Part shown: positions 25,101 through 37,100 of the stretch, in pieces
Numbering within the stretch: position 1 is the first letter of the stretch
Layout of the letters: every line of letters starts with the position of its first letter
Assembly: GCA_917880885.1 (NCBI GenBank)
Contig: OU862910.1
Location: forward strand, 55,667,285 to 55,731,284
Length of the DNA stretch: 64,000 bases
From: Limnephilus marmoratus
Lineage: Eukaryota; Arthropoda; Insecta; Trichoptera; Limnephilidae
Direction of reading: 5' to 3'
Program-made: the position numbers and the translations under genes
Notes under the pieces: model-generated
What the model was told of the DNA's origin: nothing
The model's database searches: none
Seen by the model: only the letters and a program-made list of their open reading frames with translations

Positions 25101-28100
25101 TTTGGGAGTAGATTTTTGGAAGCAATTCGACGTGGCCCCTCAGTTGTTTCCAAAAGTCGACAGCAATGTTAATTTTGGGAAGGTTGTCGGTGAGGTTCGT
25201 AAATTAACATCAGCTTCCTTGCTGTCCCCCCAAGACAATCTCAAATTAAATTCTGTTATAGTTAAGTTTAAATCAATTTCTTTCGAAGAACGTGGTTTAG
25301 GTAAAACCCATTTAGTACGTCATAAAATAAATACAACAGGGGATCCTATTAAGCAACGTTACTATCCTTTATCTCAAACTCGCCAGAAACAATTAGAAGA
25401 ACAATTAAAAGAAATGTTGGATTTAGGTGTTGTCCGCCGTTCTCGTTCGGCTTGGTCAAACCCAGTTTTGATTGTTCCTAAGAAGGATGGTTCTGTCAGG
25501 TTTTGTTTGGACTCGAGGCGCTTGAACAGCGTCACATTGGCAGATTCCTACCCCCTCCCTTACATTTCACGTATTTTAGATAAACTAAGGGGTGCTCGTT
25601 TTATTTCATCTATAGATTTGAGCAAATCATTTTGGCAGATTCCCTTGGATAAGGAATCCTGTCCTAAAACGGCTTTCGTTGTACCAGGCCATGGTTTATT
25701 TGAATTTGTGAGGATGCCGTTCGGTCTTAAGAATGCTCCCAGCGAATTGCAGCGTCTGGTAGATGCTCTTTTTGGTCCTGAGTTTGACGAGAATGTCTTT
25801 TGTTATCTCGATGATTTAATTGTTATTTCGGAAGATTTTGAGTCACATTTGAAGATTTTGAATAAAATTTATGAACGATTAAGAGATGCGGGTTTAACTG
25901 TTAACCTCAAAAAATGCGAGTTTTGTAAAGAAGAGTTAAAATATCTAGGTTATATCGTAGACGCGAAAGGTCTTCGTACAGACCCCGTTAAATTAGAATG
26001 TATTCGTACTTACCCTACCCCTAAGAATTCAAAGCAAATTAAAGCTTTTATAGGTCTTTGCGGTTATTATAGGCGTTTTATCAAAGATTTCTCTACTATT
26101 GCGGCCCCGTTGACAAAACTCACTGGTTCTAGAATGGGAATAAGTAATTTTTCTTGGACTTCAGAAGCGGAAGACGCGTTTAAAAAATTAAAAAAAGCTC
26201 TGACTTCTGCTCCCGTTATTAGTTGTCCAGATTTTTCTTTGCCCTTTACTATACATTGCGACGCGAGCAACGTTGGAATCGGCGGCGTGCTTACTCAGGT
26301 GTTTGACGGTGAAGAACATCCTGTCTCCTTTTTCTCTAGGTGCTTAAATGTTCACGAACGAAACTACGGCGTTACGGAGCGCGAACTCCTTGCGGTGTTA
26401 GAATCAGTCAATCATTTCAGGCCTTACATAGAAGGTGTTCATTTCACAGTGGTGACGGATCACTCCAGTTTGCAGTGGTTGGTTTCGTTGTCCAATCCAA
26501 CTGGTAGACTTGCGCGTTGGTCTACGCGTCTTTCCCAATATTCTTTTGATGTGGTGCACAGAAAGGGTAAATTAAATACTGTTCCAGATGTTCTTTCTCG
26601 TAAAGACGATTTTACTGTTGCTGCCATAGATTCTTTGCCTACAACTTCGGATAGTTGGTATAGTAATTTGTTTTCCAATTGTATGAATAATCCCCAACGT
26701 TTCAATAACTTCCAAATTAAAGATAATTGTTTATTTCGACATTCTAAATCTCGTTTCGCTTTGCAAGAGGATACAGCCTGGAAGCTGGTTGTGCCTTTTG
26801 AGGACCGCAACGCTATTTTAAGTAAAGAACACGAATCTATTAACTCTTGCCACCCCGGTGTTTTCAGAACGTATAAGAAAGTTCAACTCCGTTACTTTTG
26901 GCCGGGTATGTATAATGACGTCAAAAAGTTTGTCAGTAAATGTAAAACGTGCAAAGCACATAAAATAAATACATCTGCGCCGGCGGGTATTTCTACGAAT
27001 CCAAAAATAGTCAACAGACCGATGCAAATGTTGTCTATCGACCTTGTAGGACCTCTTCCACGTAGTTACGCGGGTTTTATGTACATTTTATCGGTTGTTG
27101 ACGTTTTTTCCAAATATACATGGATTTTTCCGCTCAGAAATGCTACTGCGAAAAGCATTGTAAAAAATGTTGAACAATTTATATTTCTAGTCCACGGTGT
27201 TCCGCAAACCCTTGTGTGTGATAATGGTAAACAATTTGTTTCAAAAGAGTTTAAACAATTGTTGGCCGATTATAACGTTCCTATGCCTTTTTATAACGCC
27301 TATTACACCCCGCAAAATAATGTAGTGGAGCGTTATAACCAAACTATCGGGACTGCCTTGTCTATCTTGTCCGAGTCTGACCATCGTAATTGGTCCAGAT
27401 TTCTGCCTCAGATTCAGTCAGCCTTGAATAATACTGTTAATTTTGCAACAGGTTTCACACCTTTTTTCCATATGCACGGCAGGGAACAAGTTATTGATGG
27501 CAATTTACACAAAATTAATGTTTCTTCTAGTGTCGTGGACATACCTTTAGATCAGTCTAGAGCCGAATTTGCAAAAAAGTTGGAAGACTTAGTTCCTATT
27601 TACGAACAAGTTTCAAATGCATTAATACAAGCCTTTAAAAAGAATGCCCAACATTATAATTTACGCCGTAAATCCGTGGTTTATAATGTAGGTGATGTCA
27701 TTTGGAGGAGGAATTTTGCTCAATCCAGTGGTCCGGATTACTTTTCCCATAAGTTGGCACCTAGATTCGTTCGTAATGTGATAAAAAATAGAGTCTCGGA
27801 TTTAGTGTACACATTGGCAGATATGCAAGGTAGAATTGTTGGTAATTTTCACGTCAAAGATATTGTTCGGATAGATTAGTTTTTGTTTTTTTTTCTTTAA
27901 GGAGGCCTATGTTGTAGTGTGTAGGCCTACCAACCCTTCACATTATTACATTTGTTTCTTTTGTGATTGTTCTGGTCTCATGCTTTGGAGTTTGGTACCT
28001 CCAAATCTTGTGCTCAGTGCGAACACTTTATTCTAGTTCATTGACGATAAAACGTTTATTTACCCTCGGTAAACTGGAATGTGATCCTTGTGGTCACTGG

Positions 28101-31100
28101 CGCCCAAAATTTTGTTAGTTAAGTCTTTCTTTCCTTCGTTACTTTACCTTTTCTGTTAATAATAACATGCTCTAGTTTCGAGTTTTTTTTGTATTATTAA
28201 ACGTATGATTATTTTGGTAATAATATACCTATTCACATAAGTACACACACACTGATTTCATGCCTTGTTCCCTCTGTTTAACGGATTAAGTTGTAATGCT
28301 ATTATTTTTAAGTTTATGCCTTTCTTTCTTCGGTCCACTGGAGGCTCTTTTATTGCCCATAGCCCACAGAACCTCCAGGGAACTTGAGAAGAAATATCTT
28401 GGAATTTTGTGTCTCAGAGACTTGAGCTACTTTCTGATGCACAAAGGTTCTATTAGTTCTATTATTGATAGTTTGTATTTCATAAGTTCAAGTATAATAT
28501 AGCTTTCCTAAAAGTTCTTTATATAAACCCTAGTTCATAAGAAAGTTGTTTCTGTTTCTAACAAAGAAAGTACTGCTTTGGCATGCTTAACTAATGATAA
28601 ATTCCTTTGGAATTATCGCTTTGCCTCTAATACAGGAAAGTGTGTTCTGTATAGTTTTTTAGTCTAAATAATATAAACATTAGTGTCTTACTGTTAGTAT
28701 TATTATTAAACTATTAATTAAGTATTACTAGTGTCATTCATTAAAATTTTGAATTGATCACCCCTCGAATAGTGTCAACTCACTGAAAGCCATAGTTGAT
28801 CACACATTTTGTTTTGTTTGTACAAGAAATGCTGACTTTTGTCCACACGTGGAGTGTTTTTTTTAAGGAATGCCAGCTTGGGTATTGCCTTGGTCTCATT
28901 TTTTTTTACAAACAATGTCACTCTGTTGAGTGTTTGCTGCAGGTTGTTTTATGGATTTTTGGATATCCTAAACTGCGAGCTTAACTTTCTGTTTTGCTGT
29001 TGAGTACCAATTGACTTTTGTCATGATCTGATAGACAGGTATTGTGTTATATAAATCCTAGTCTGACCACCTTGATTGGCAGGTATTTATTGTTTTATAG
29101 AACCTGACCTGATTTGTTTTTTGCGAAAAATGGATAATTTAAATATTATTCTAGTTTGACGACCCTTCTTACAAATAGGTATTTCTTCGGAATTGTAAAT
29201 CCTGGTTCAATAATGACCGTTAGATGATCCGATGTAAGATCCCTACTCTGTCCACATCTAATAGACAGTTTGTAAACTGATTCTATATTACTTGACACAG
29301 AAAAATATTTTCTTGTGTCCTAGTTTTTAAAAAATGTATATCTATAAAGATATTTTCATAATTTAGGCTTCTTTAATTTTAAGTATTTGTTTAATTTTAA
29401 GTTTTGTCATAAGAATGTTAAACCGGATGGACTTAGTTAGATAGGTTACTCATTTTGCTATTTAAATATAGCGTAAATTCAGTGTAAGTGAGGGCTGTTT
29501 GACCCTAAAGTGAAGCCAAATTGGCCTTTATTTCCTATGCAAGGAAAAGTGATTTTTTTTTTTTTCTTTTCGGCAAAATATTGGGTTGTGTTTTTTTTTA
29601 AAAAAATAATTTTGAGTATGTTATATTTATAAATTTTGTTAAGTTGACACGAAAACAACAGGTCTCCTTTTTTTTAAAGTAAATTCAAAACTTTGTTTAA
29701 TTTAGTAGATGTTGGTTGACTCCTTGTTTTCGTGCCTTTCTTTTCTTATTTGTTCTTTATTATTAAGAAATTTATTTTTTAAGAGACTTACTTTTAAGAA
29801 ATTTAGTTCTAAGTTGCTACTTTAATTACTAATCAATGTTTTGTTATCATTTTTCTAGATACCTGATGGACTCATAGTTTAGTTAGTTTGTGGACTTAGT
29901 TTTTCATGTTTGAGGGCAAACATTTTCGTGGGAAGGGGGGAATTGTCACATAAATAATTATGTAACTAATGCAGTTCTTGCTTAGGTGTTTATTTTTTCT
30001 ATGGTGTTTTTTTGGACACTGGTAATTTTTGGAAAAGAAAGAAGAGCCTTTTTTGGTTTTTGGTCACTTCCTCCCGGGCAGCCATGGGCTAGCTGTTCGT
30101 GAATTAGTCACTCACCATCAAGGTGTTTAATTTTGAGTTTAAACCATGAGAATCTAAGTAAATTAAAACCTAACCGTACGCGGGTGATTTTTTCGTAACA
30201 CGCGAGGCTCGTGTACGTATAATTTTTAATGGATGACTTGTAAGTCCCATTCTTTATCGATGTGGTTGACCGACGCCGGCAGTGATATTTTCGGGCTTGC
30301 TGTAACTTTAAAAGTGTGATTAGTTGTCCCGGTCAAGGGATGTATTTTGGAAATGGGAATATAAGGAATTCCCGACAGATAAACGGAGTGTTAAGCCCGT
30401 GCAATGATGTTTTCGGTCGTGAGATGCCTAACACGCGATTAGAGTACGGCCGGCAAATTAATCCGAATCGAATCGTGAATTAACCATCCTCACCCGTCCT
30501 GCAATCGTGGCTTTGCCAAAATCGGGAAGACGCTGCTTTTCATTGGCCGAGATTATTATTTACTTGGGACAAGCTCGACATCTCATAAATCTCGCCACGT
30601 TGTCTGGGAGCCTGTTCCTACCTCGTTTGGAGACTTTCTTGGGTTATCATCACATCACCAATCCATCCTCATGGAAAGCCCTAGGCTGGCTTTCATCCAG
30701 GCGCGGACTGGAACGTGCTACCCGTAACATTTCTCGATGGGCCGGCTTTCATCCTGGCGCGCACCTCTTCAAGGAACATCATCACGGCATTGTTTAGTTA
30801 GATAGATAGTTTAGCGAGTCCATCTGGTACGTATGTTTTTATTTGTTTTCCTTTGATACCCTGATGGGAAGTTTGTACACTTCCGTGTTGTTTTTGTGTT
30901 CAATACATTATTGTTTAAAAGTCAATATTCTTTGATTTAATTGAATCCCTACCTACTTGATGGAGAATTACTTGGCCCACTATCCCGAGTTTGGATCTCT
31001 GCTCTGCCGCCAGGTAATATTTAATACGAGCCTAATTCGTTACACAAGTTACTGACGTTTTCGATAAAACCTATATCGATCGACCATGCTAGGACCCCTG

Positions 31101-34100
31101 GAGTAACGGACTTATGAATTCATGGGTCGAGAGCCCGGCTGGAGAGATCAAAAGGTATCACTTAACCAGTTTCTCCCGATCCAGCCCATCACGCATTAGG
31201 TGTGCAAATGCATCTGCCGCCAAAACCTAGACAAACCGGACCACATGAACCTGGGCACCCCTGTTAAGTCACCAAATGTAGTAACCACTCGGGGTGGCCT
31301 ATGGCAGAGGTGTTGGTTATCCAATAAATGGTTCCGGGGGTGGCGGTATCAATACCCACCCACCTGCCAAATTGAGATATAACATTTGAATGATTTGTGT
31401 ATTGCAGAATGTAGCTCCAAGTTTAGACTTGATAAACGCAAAACTGTTCTCCTGCAAACTTTAATTTGGGAAGATTGTATCAGAAGATGATCCAAACTTT
31501 AAGATTAACTTCTTTCTTGTCTTCCAAAATGAAATTAAAATATCATCCAACGAATACATATTAATTATTCATACTGGATTCTTGGAGATGTTCTCACTTA
31601 TGCGCGAACAATCCATTTACAAAACTCAGTTACCCACCTAACCTAACCTAAAAGAGATAGTTCAGTAAATACCTGAGCGAGTATTGCAGCGCCGGCACGA
31701 GGCGGGGAACGTGGGGGGCGAGGGCTGCGGGGCGGGCGGCAAGCAGCTCGCGCAGCAGCAGCAGGGCCTCCTGGCGCGCGCGAACTGACCTGCCGCGCAG
31801 CACGGGCAGCAGACCTCTCACTACGCTGCCCACCTGCATCCACACAAACAAACACTTTTTGTATAAATAATAACTAAAGTGAGATGGCGACCTGTTGACT
31901 AAGGTTGAGGTGTTCCAATATCCATCACATTTGATTACTCACCAAAAATTTACGATCAGTGCAATTCTTGGCATTTGAATAGTCTGGTTAAATGCCAATT
32001 TTGTAACCCGCGATTTGGATTTATGTCAAGAAAGACTTGTTGACAATATTTGAAAAACTCTTACTACCATCCATTATAAGCTCATAATATTGCTTGTGCA
32101 ACGATAAAGGACTTATCTAGCAGAGGAATTTAATTTGCAACACACAGGTGGGAACCCGATGCATTTGTACACCCAGCTCAGTGTTTTACACTCCCTCCTA
32201 CAACATGAGACCTGTTGTAGAAGGGAGGAAATAAAGAGGCCGGCAAATCGGTTCCGTAGCCGAGCTGTTGAATTCAAGAAAGAGTCGTAAAAATGTTCCA
32301 TTCTCATATAATGTACGTCAACTGAATACAAATGTTGGGCGCTTGTTTTGCTTGTTTCCCTACTGTACCGGTGCCAAAGGGATAAATGACGCTATTGGAG
32401 AATCTTCCATTGAAATATCGGTAGAACAAGAACAGCAGTCCCACCTGACGCCTGTGCTCTAAAGTTTGCAATCCGTTTGTTTAGTTCACAGTCAAGAGTT
32501 TTTTCACATATTTTGGGGCTCCAGATCAGCCTAGAAATTCCGTATTTTTTGTGAGATCGTTATTGGATAATGGACGTAATCTCCTGTTAGATTTGTGTAA
32601 TTTTTATGGCTGTTATTTGCGTTTTCTATGTACAACGTACATTAAACGAGTAAATAATCATGCGTACTTGCAGGAATTAATGTTTAAATCGATCTAAACT
32701 ACAATATGTGAAGTAAAAATCAAACAAATCTGACAGAAGATAACGTCCGTTATCCAATAACGATCTCACAAAAAATACGGAATCGCTAGGCAGAACAGGT
32801 TCAGCAGTTGTGTACTATTAAAGTATCTGAGAGCACTCAATACCAGTCTCCGAGAGGTCATGGTACTTTACGCTGAGCTGGTCACTTAGAGTTTTGACAA
32901 GCCTAACAACGGAAGGTGTGTTGGGAAGATTCCTTTCGTTGAAGGAGACTGGATTGTCATTTCAATCCCTTTTAGATGTAATCAGACATGATTGGGTCTT
33001 TGGAACAATAAAATCGACTAGGATATTCTAGAGAGACCCTCTCAAGGTAACAGTCCATTCTCTGCTTCAAACCCTCCGAGCTGTTAGAGTTTGTGTATCC
33101 TTTGGTCAAACAAAAATCTATCATGAATGTATATTCGCGTAAAAATGAATTGGTACCAATGACAAATCATCATTGATATGCAACAAAAACAATGTCTGAA
33201 CCGATCCCTATGGGACGCCAGCATTTATTGAATTTGAGGATGTTTTTTTTAGTTTCATAGTTGAAAATTGACCAGTCTCACCCCTTTTCAGGATAATGAA
33301 TTGTTTAGTTGTTTAATAACCTGATCCTGCAGCAGAGCGAGAGGGGAGTCGGGCGCCAGGGGGGGCTCGGGGGCCGAGGGGGAGCCCCCGCTGGAGGGGC
33401 GGGTTGCCCTCAGAAGAGCGATGTATGCAGAGAATATGTCGCACTTCACATTTTCCTCACGCTCTGCAAATACAAAAACATCAATATTATAATTGAGCTC
33501 TTGTCATGAATAATGTTGCATCCAAAAATATTCTTGTTTTAAAAAACATTGAAAAAACGAAACGAGCTGTGTTTCATTACATTTTATATTTAAAATATAA
33601 TAAACACACAATTCCTAAGAGTTACACATGAAAAGTAGTAAAGAAAAGCAATTTAATTAGTATTTAAATGTTATGTGCCTATAAAAACTATGAAATTGAT
33701 TTATTTGTCTCTTGCAGAATCAACAGTGAGATATGGGATAACTTCTTGGGGTCAATCATGTAAAACCAACATAAAACATGTACAAATGATTCAAAATGCC
33801 ATGGTAAAATTGCTGGTAAGCAAAACGGTTTATAATTTATTTAATTTTACATCAGTTTATGTTTCTTACAAACTTTACACTTATTATTACACTATAACTG
33901 TTATTACACTATACACTAATTATTACCATGTACACTATTGAACACACTTTTTGTACAAACTGTTTAAACTAATTTTAATAATTTTTTTGTTTCAATACCA
34001 CTGTTTGTTTTTTCTAGGTACTAAAATAAAATATATTTAACTATAATATTACCCACGCACAGGCTGCGCCTTAGTGGGTTCCAATTATTTTTATTGTATC

Positions 34101-37100
34101 TAAAATATGTAACTATAAAATATAAAATTGGGAAAAATAAAATTTAAAAAAAAAATAAAAAAAATCAAAGACGAGATATTAGTATCGTATATAAAGCAAT
34201 CAATGTACGTGCTATTTTGTGACAAAAAATTGTATTGCAGCATATATCCGGCAGTCCATATAAAACAATGGTGGATCATGCACACAATACTCGTCTCATA
34301 CAAAATAAAGGAATGAAAGTACCTGTGTTTCAAAACAAATATGGACAAAGAACATTTGAATATATTATACCATTAATATTTAACAAATTGCCATATGAAT
34401 TTAAAGAAAATTGCTCTATAACGAAATTCCCACTGATGTTAAAATCATGGCTATTAGGAAGTAATCTTATGTATTAAGTTTATATTCTGTTCACTCTCAC
34501 CATGTACTAATTTGCAATTGTGTTATTAATGACTAGTGTGGTATATACTCAACTGTCTAATGCTATTTAAAAAAAAATAATTCTTAATCTATATTTTTTC
34601 ACCATAAAATACGGTCTCTGAATAATAATTATGAACATTGCATATCACATTATCACAATGTTTTAGTGTATATATATAAATATGTTTATGGTTAATGTGT
34701 TGTTATATGTGTATGTTGTTGCCACGCTGACGCGTTGAGGATTATTTAACCCGTTGGAGCGCGGAGGAACAACACGGAGATTTCACGACCTTCAATTTGA
34801 ATCGAATGTTTTGTGGATTAATTTTTACCTATCGTATATTTTATTGACCGAAACACATTCCTAGAACAATAAACTATCTACCAAAACAACATTACTTGCG
34901 TTAATTACGTAAATTGATAGGTTTTACGATGTTTTAAATGTGACGCAGCCAAAATGACATTTCGAGATGCCCACAGATAAAAATTATTTTAAAATATTCT
35001 GTGGTTACAAGGTGAATGAAATCTTTACCCATCCCATAGAGAATGTTGGCGCAAGCGATTCTGACACTTCCTTTACAAATTTTGTACGTAGAAGGGTCAA
35101 AATAGTAGAAAAAACTTATTTTTTTCCCCGCGCATGCGCAACTGTTCATATCCCGCACTACGGCAAATTAAATATAAATTATTCCGAGTGACTAGACGCA
35201 TTGCGGGTTTCGCTATGGTAAAGGACGATAATAGAGCAAGCGTATTCAAGTATCGGGGCTCCTTAGAAGCCCGAGTAAATCTGCCTTCCAAGAAACTGGG
35301 CATCTTGTATAGGACTAGCAGATTCTTTAAATGACCAGCTGCTAACATTATACAAATTTCAAGTACGCCCAAAATTGTGTTCAGAAGCCACCTCTGGGCT
35401 GGGCCCCTACAATACTTGATTAACCTACATGATTCTGTGTAAACAAGGGCGGTCCGTCTGATTGACAATCCGTTATAGGCTGATTGCGATCTATAATGCA
35501 CAGACGCAATGTAGGCATGTTGAATCTGTTCTATATGTATTTTAATGGAGCTTGATTTAAGGAACTAGCAGCATTGATCCACAGTGCATCGGTACACGAA
35601 CATGAAACTCAATGAAATAAAACTTGACACGAGCGGACTTGTTCACAGCTGATGCTGGCTTTGTGAGAACGGGTCGTTTCTTCGACTAGTTTTAGTGTAA
35701 ATCGGCTTGTGTGTGGAACAAGTACCAACATCTGTTTTTCCTTCTTCACATAATCCGGGCTTCTCCAAGACCGTGAAGAGGATGAAGAGACTCTAATTCA
35801 CCTAGGGTGCCAATGTCCCCCCCTTGATGGGAACAAGGCAAAGATACCTGGGAAGATACATTGTGGAACCAGAAGACCTAGCCACATATCCAATGATAAC
35901 CATTGTGAATTTTATCAAAGGGACCGGGTTATTGCTAAATAAATGAGGTAAAATGGGGAGTAGGACAATGGGCCTATAGCCCGAATGCTCACGGAAACTT
36001 ACTTCTCAGCTTTATAATAAAATAAATAACCTTTAAATCTGGCGATCAGCGCCGGCGATACGGTCTTGTAGAACTCGGCCAGCAGCTCGTGTCGGGTGGC
36101 GATGACAGACTCGAGGCACTTGGCGGCTGCGCGGCGCACCTTCCAGGACATGTCATCATCATCCGAGTACTCCTCGCTGTCGGGGCCCTCCTCCCCCTCG
36201 CCCCCGGCCTCCTCCTCCTCCACCAGCATGTCCCCCTCCTCCTCTGCACACCCCTCGGAGCCCTCATAGTTGTAGTTGGGGTCGTACACCATCATATTCA
36301 GGCACAACTGGGTTATCTGTAATTGAGTGTTGTGGAATGATAAATAAATTGTGTTTATGAGGTGTAAACATAGTGGTACATGGGGCGTGAACTTCACAAG
36401 AAACAAACAGCACTAATTAAACATAAAGTTTTTTTTTTTTACATTAGCTCCACACAGGAGGACCACAGGAAAATAATTTCCCTAAGGGCCTATGTCATCT
36501 TAGGGGATGCTGTGTGGAGGGTTTTTTTTTAAGGAAAGGAAGAAGTGAAGTTCTGGGAAGGAAATAGGTATGAGCGGTGGGTAGGAATCTGGGGGTCAGT
36601 GTGTCCAGGAGTGACAGACGTATGAATCCATCCCTCCTACTGCAGTGCAAGGCGATGGGTCAAGAGATTCCGGTGGGAGAGGATAAAAGACCTCCTTCAA
36701 CTTTGACTGTCCTAAAACGGGATAATACTCCTAGTTGGGCAGTCAAAATTTAATAAATAATGTATATAAATGTATAATATTGTGCTAAATAAACATATAA
36801 ATAAAAAAAAAACTCTACTCTATCGATCCTGCCCACCACACAGCAGGTGGGCAGACGCATCAGCCGCCAAGACCTTGACAAACCTCACCCCACAAACCCG
36901 GGCACCCCTGCTAAGTCACCAAACGTAGCGAACCACTTGGGGGCGGCGGTACCTATACCCACCTCCCAAAATGAAATTAATTTGTAATACCAAATTCCGC
37001 TACATCCAACAGATGGCAGTTGAGTAGTATCAGAAGTGTACCATCTATCGTTGTTTGTGTCTTAGGTACGAATGGTTACGATGGCCGAATGTATCAGCAA

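Larger units (their letters stand above)
21487..31044 (+). mobile_element. Ty3/gypsy LTR retrotransposon, 9558 bp, nearly intact
   Basis: 5' LTR 21487-22587 and 3' LTR 29944-31044 are both 1101 bp, start TG, end CA and differ at two positions by eye (21540/29997 and 22087/30544). Flanks carry a 4-bp target duplication CAAG (21483-21486, 31045-31048). Primer-binding site, gag, pol and polypurine tract are in canonical order. It is antisense to CAND1, in the 10.9-kb intron between exons 10 and 9. The near-identical LTRs indicate a recent insertion. Confidence 0.97.
21312..31096. mobile_element. Foldback MITE interrupted by the gypsy element
   Basis: The left arm (21312-21409) and right arm (21410-21486 plus 31049-31096) are inverted copies: CTAGCATGGTC at both tips, then GTAACTTG, CATCGCTC, GAGCACGACT and CCGCTAA. 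Removing the gypsy element restores a unit of roughly 220 bp. The left arm lacks about 18 bp present on the right. Confidence 0.75.
21181..31370 (-). mobile_element. SINE-like repeat, copy 3, split by MITE and gypsy
   Basis: The tail part lies at 21181-21311 and the rest at 31097-31370. The family sequence GTGTCCAGGAGTGACGGAC is broken after GTGTCCAGG on the left and resumes as GGAGTAACGGAC on the right. This is the outermost layer of the nest. Confidence 0.75.

Noticed and set aside
23929..27027. Several minus-strand open frames under gypsy gag-pol
   Set aside because: Antisense shadows of an intact pol frame with all catalytic motifs.
35999..36406. 135-codon frame as a separate gene
   Set aside because: It is CAND1 exon 7 with intron sequence on both sides.
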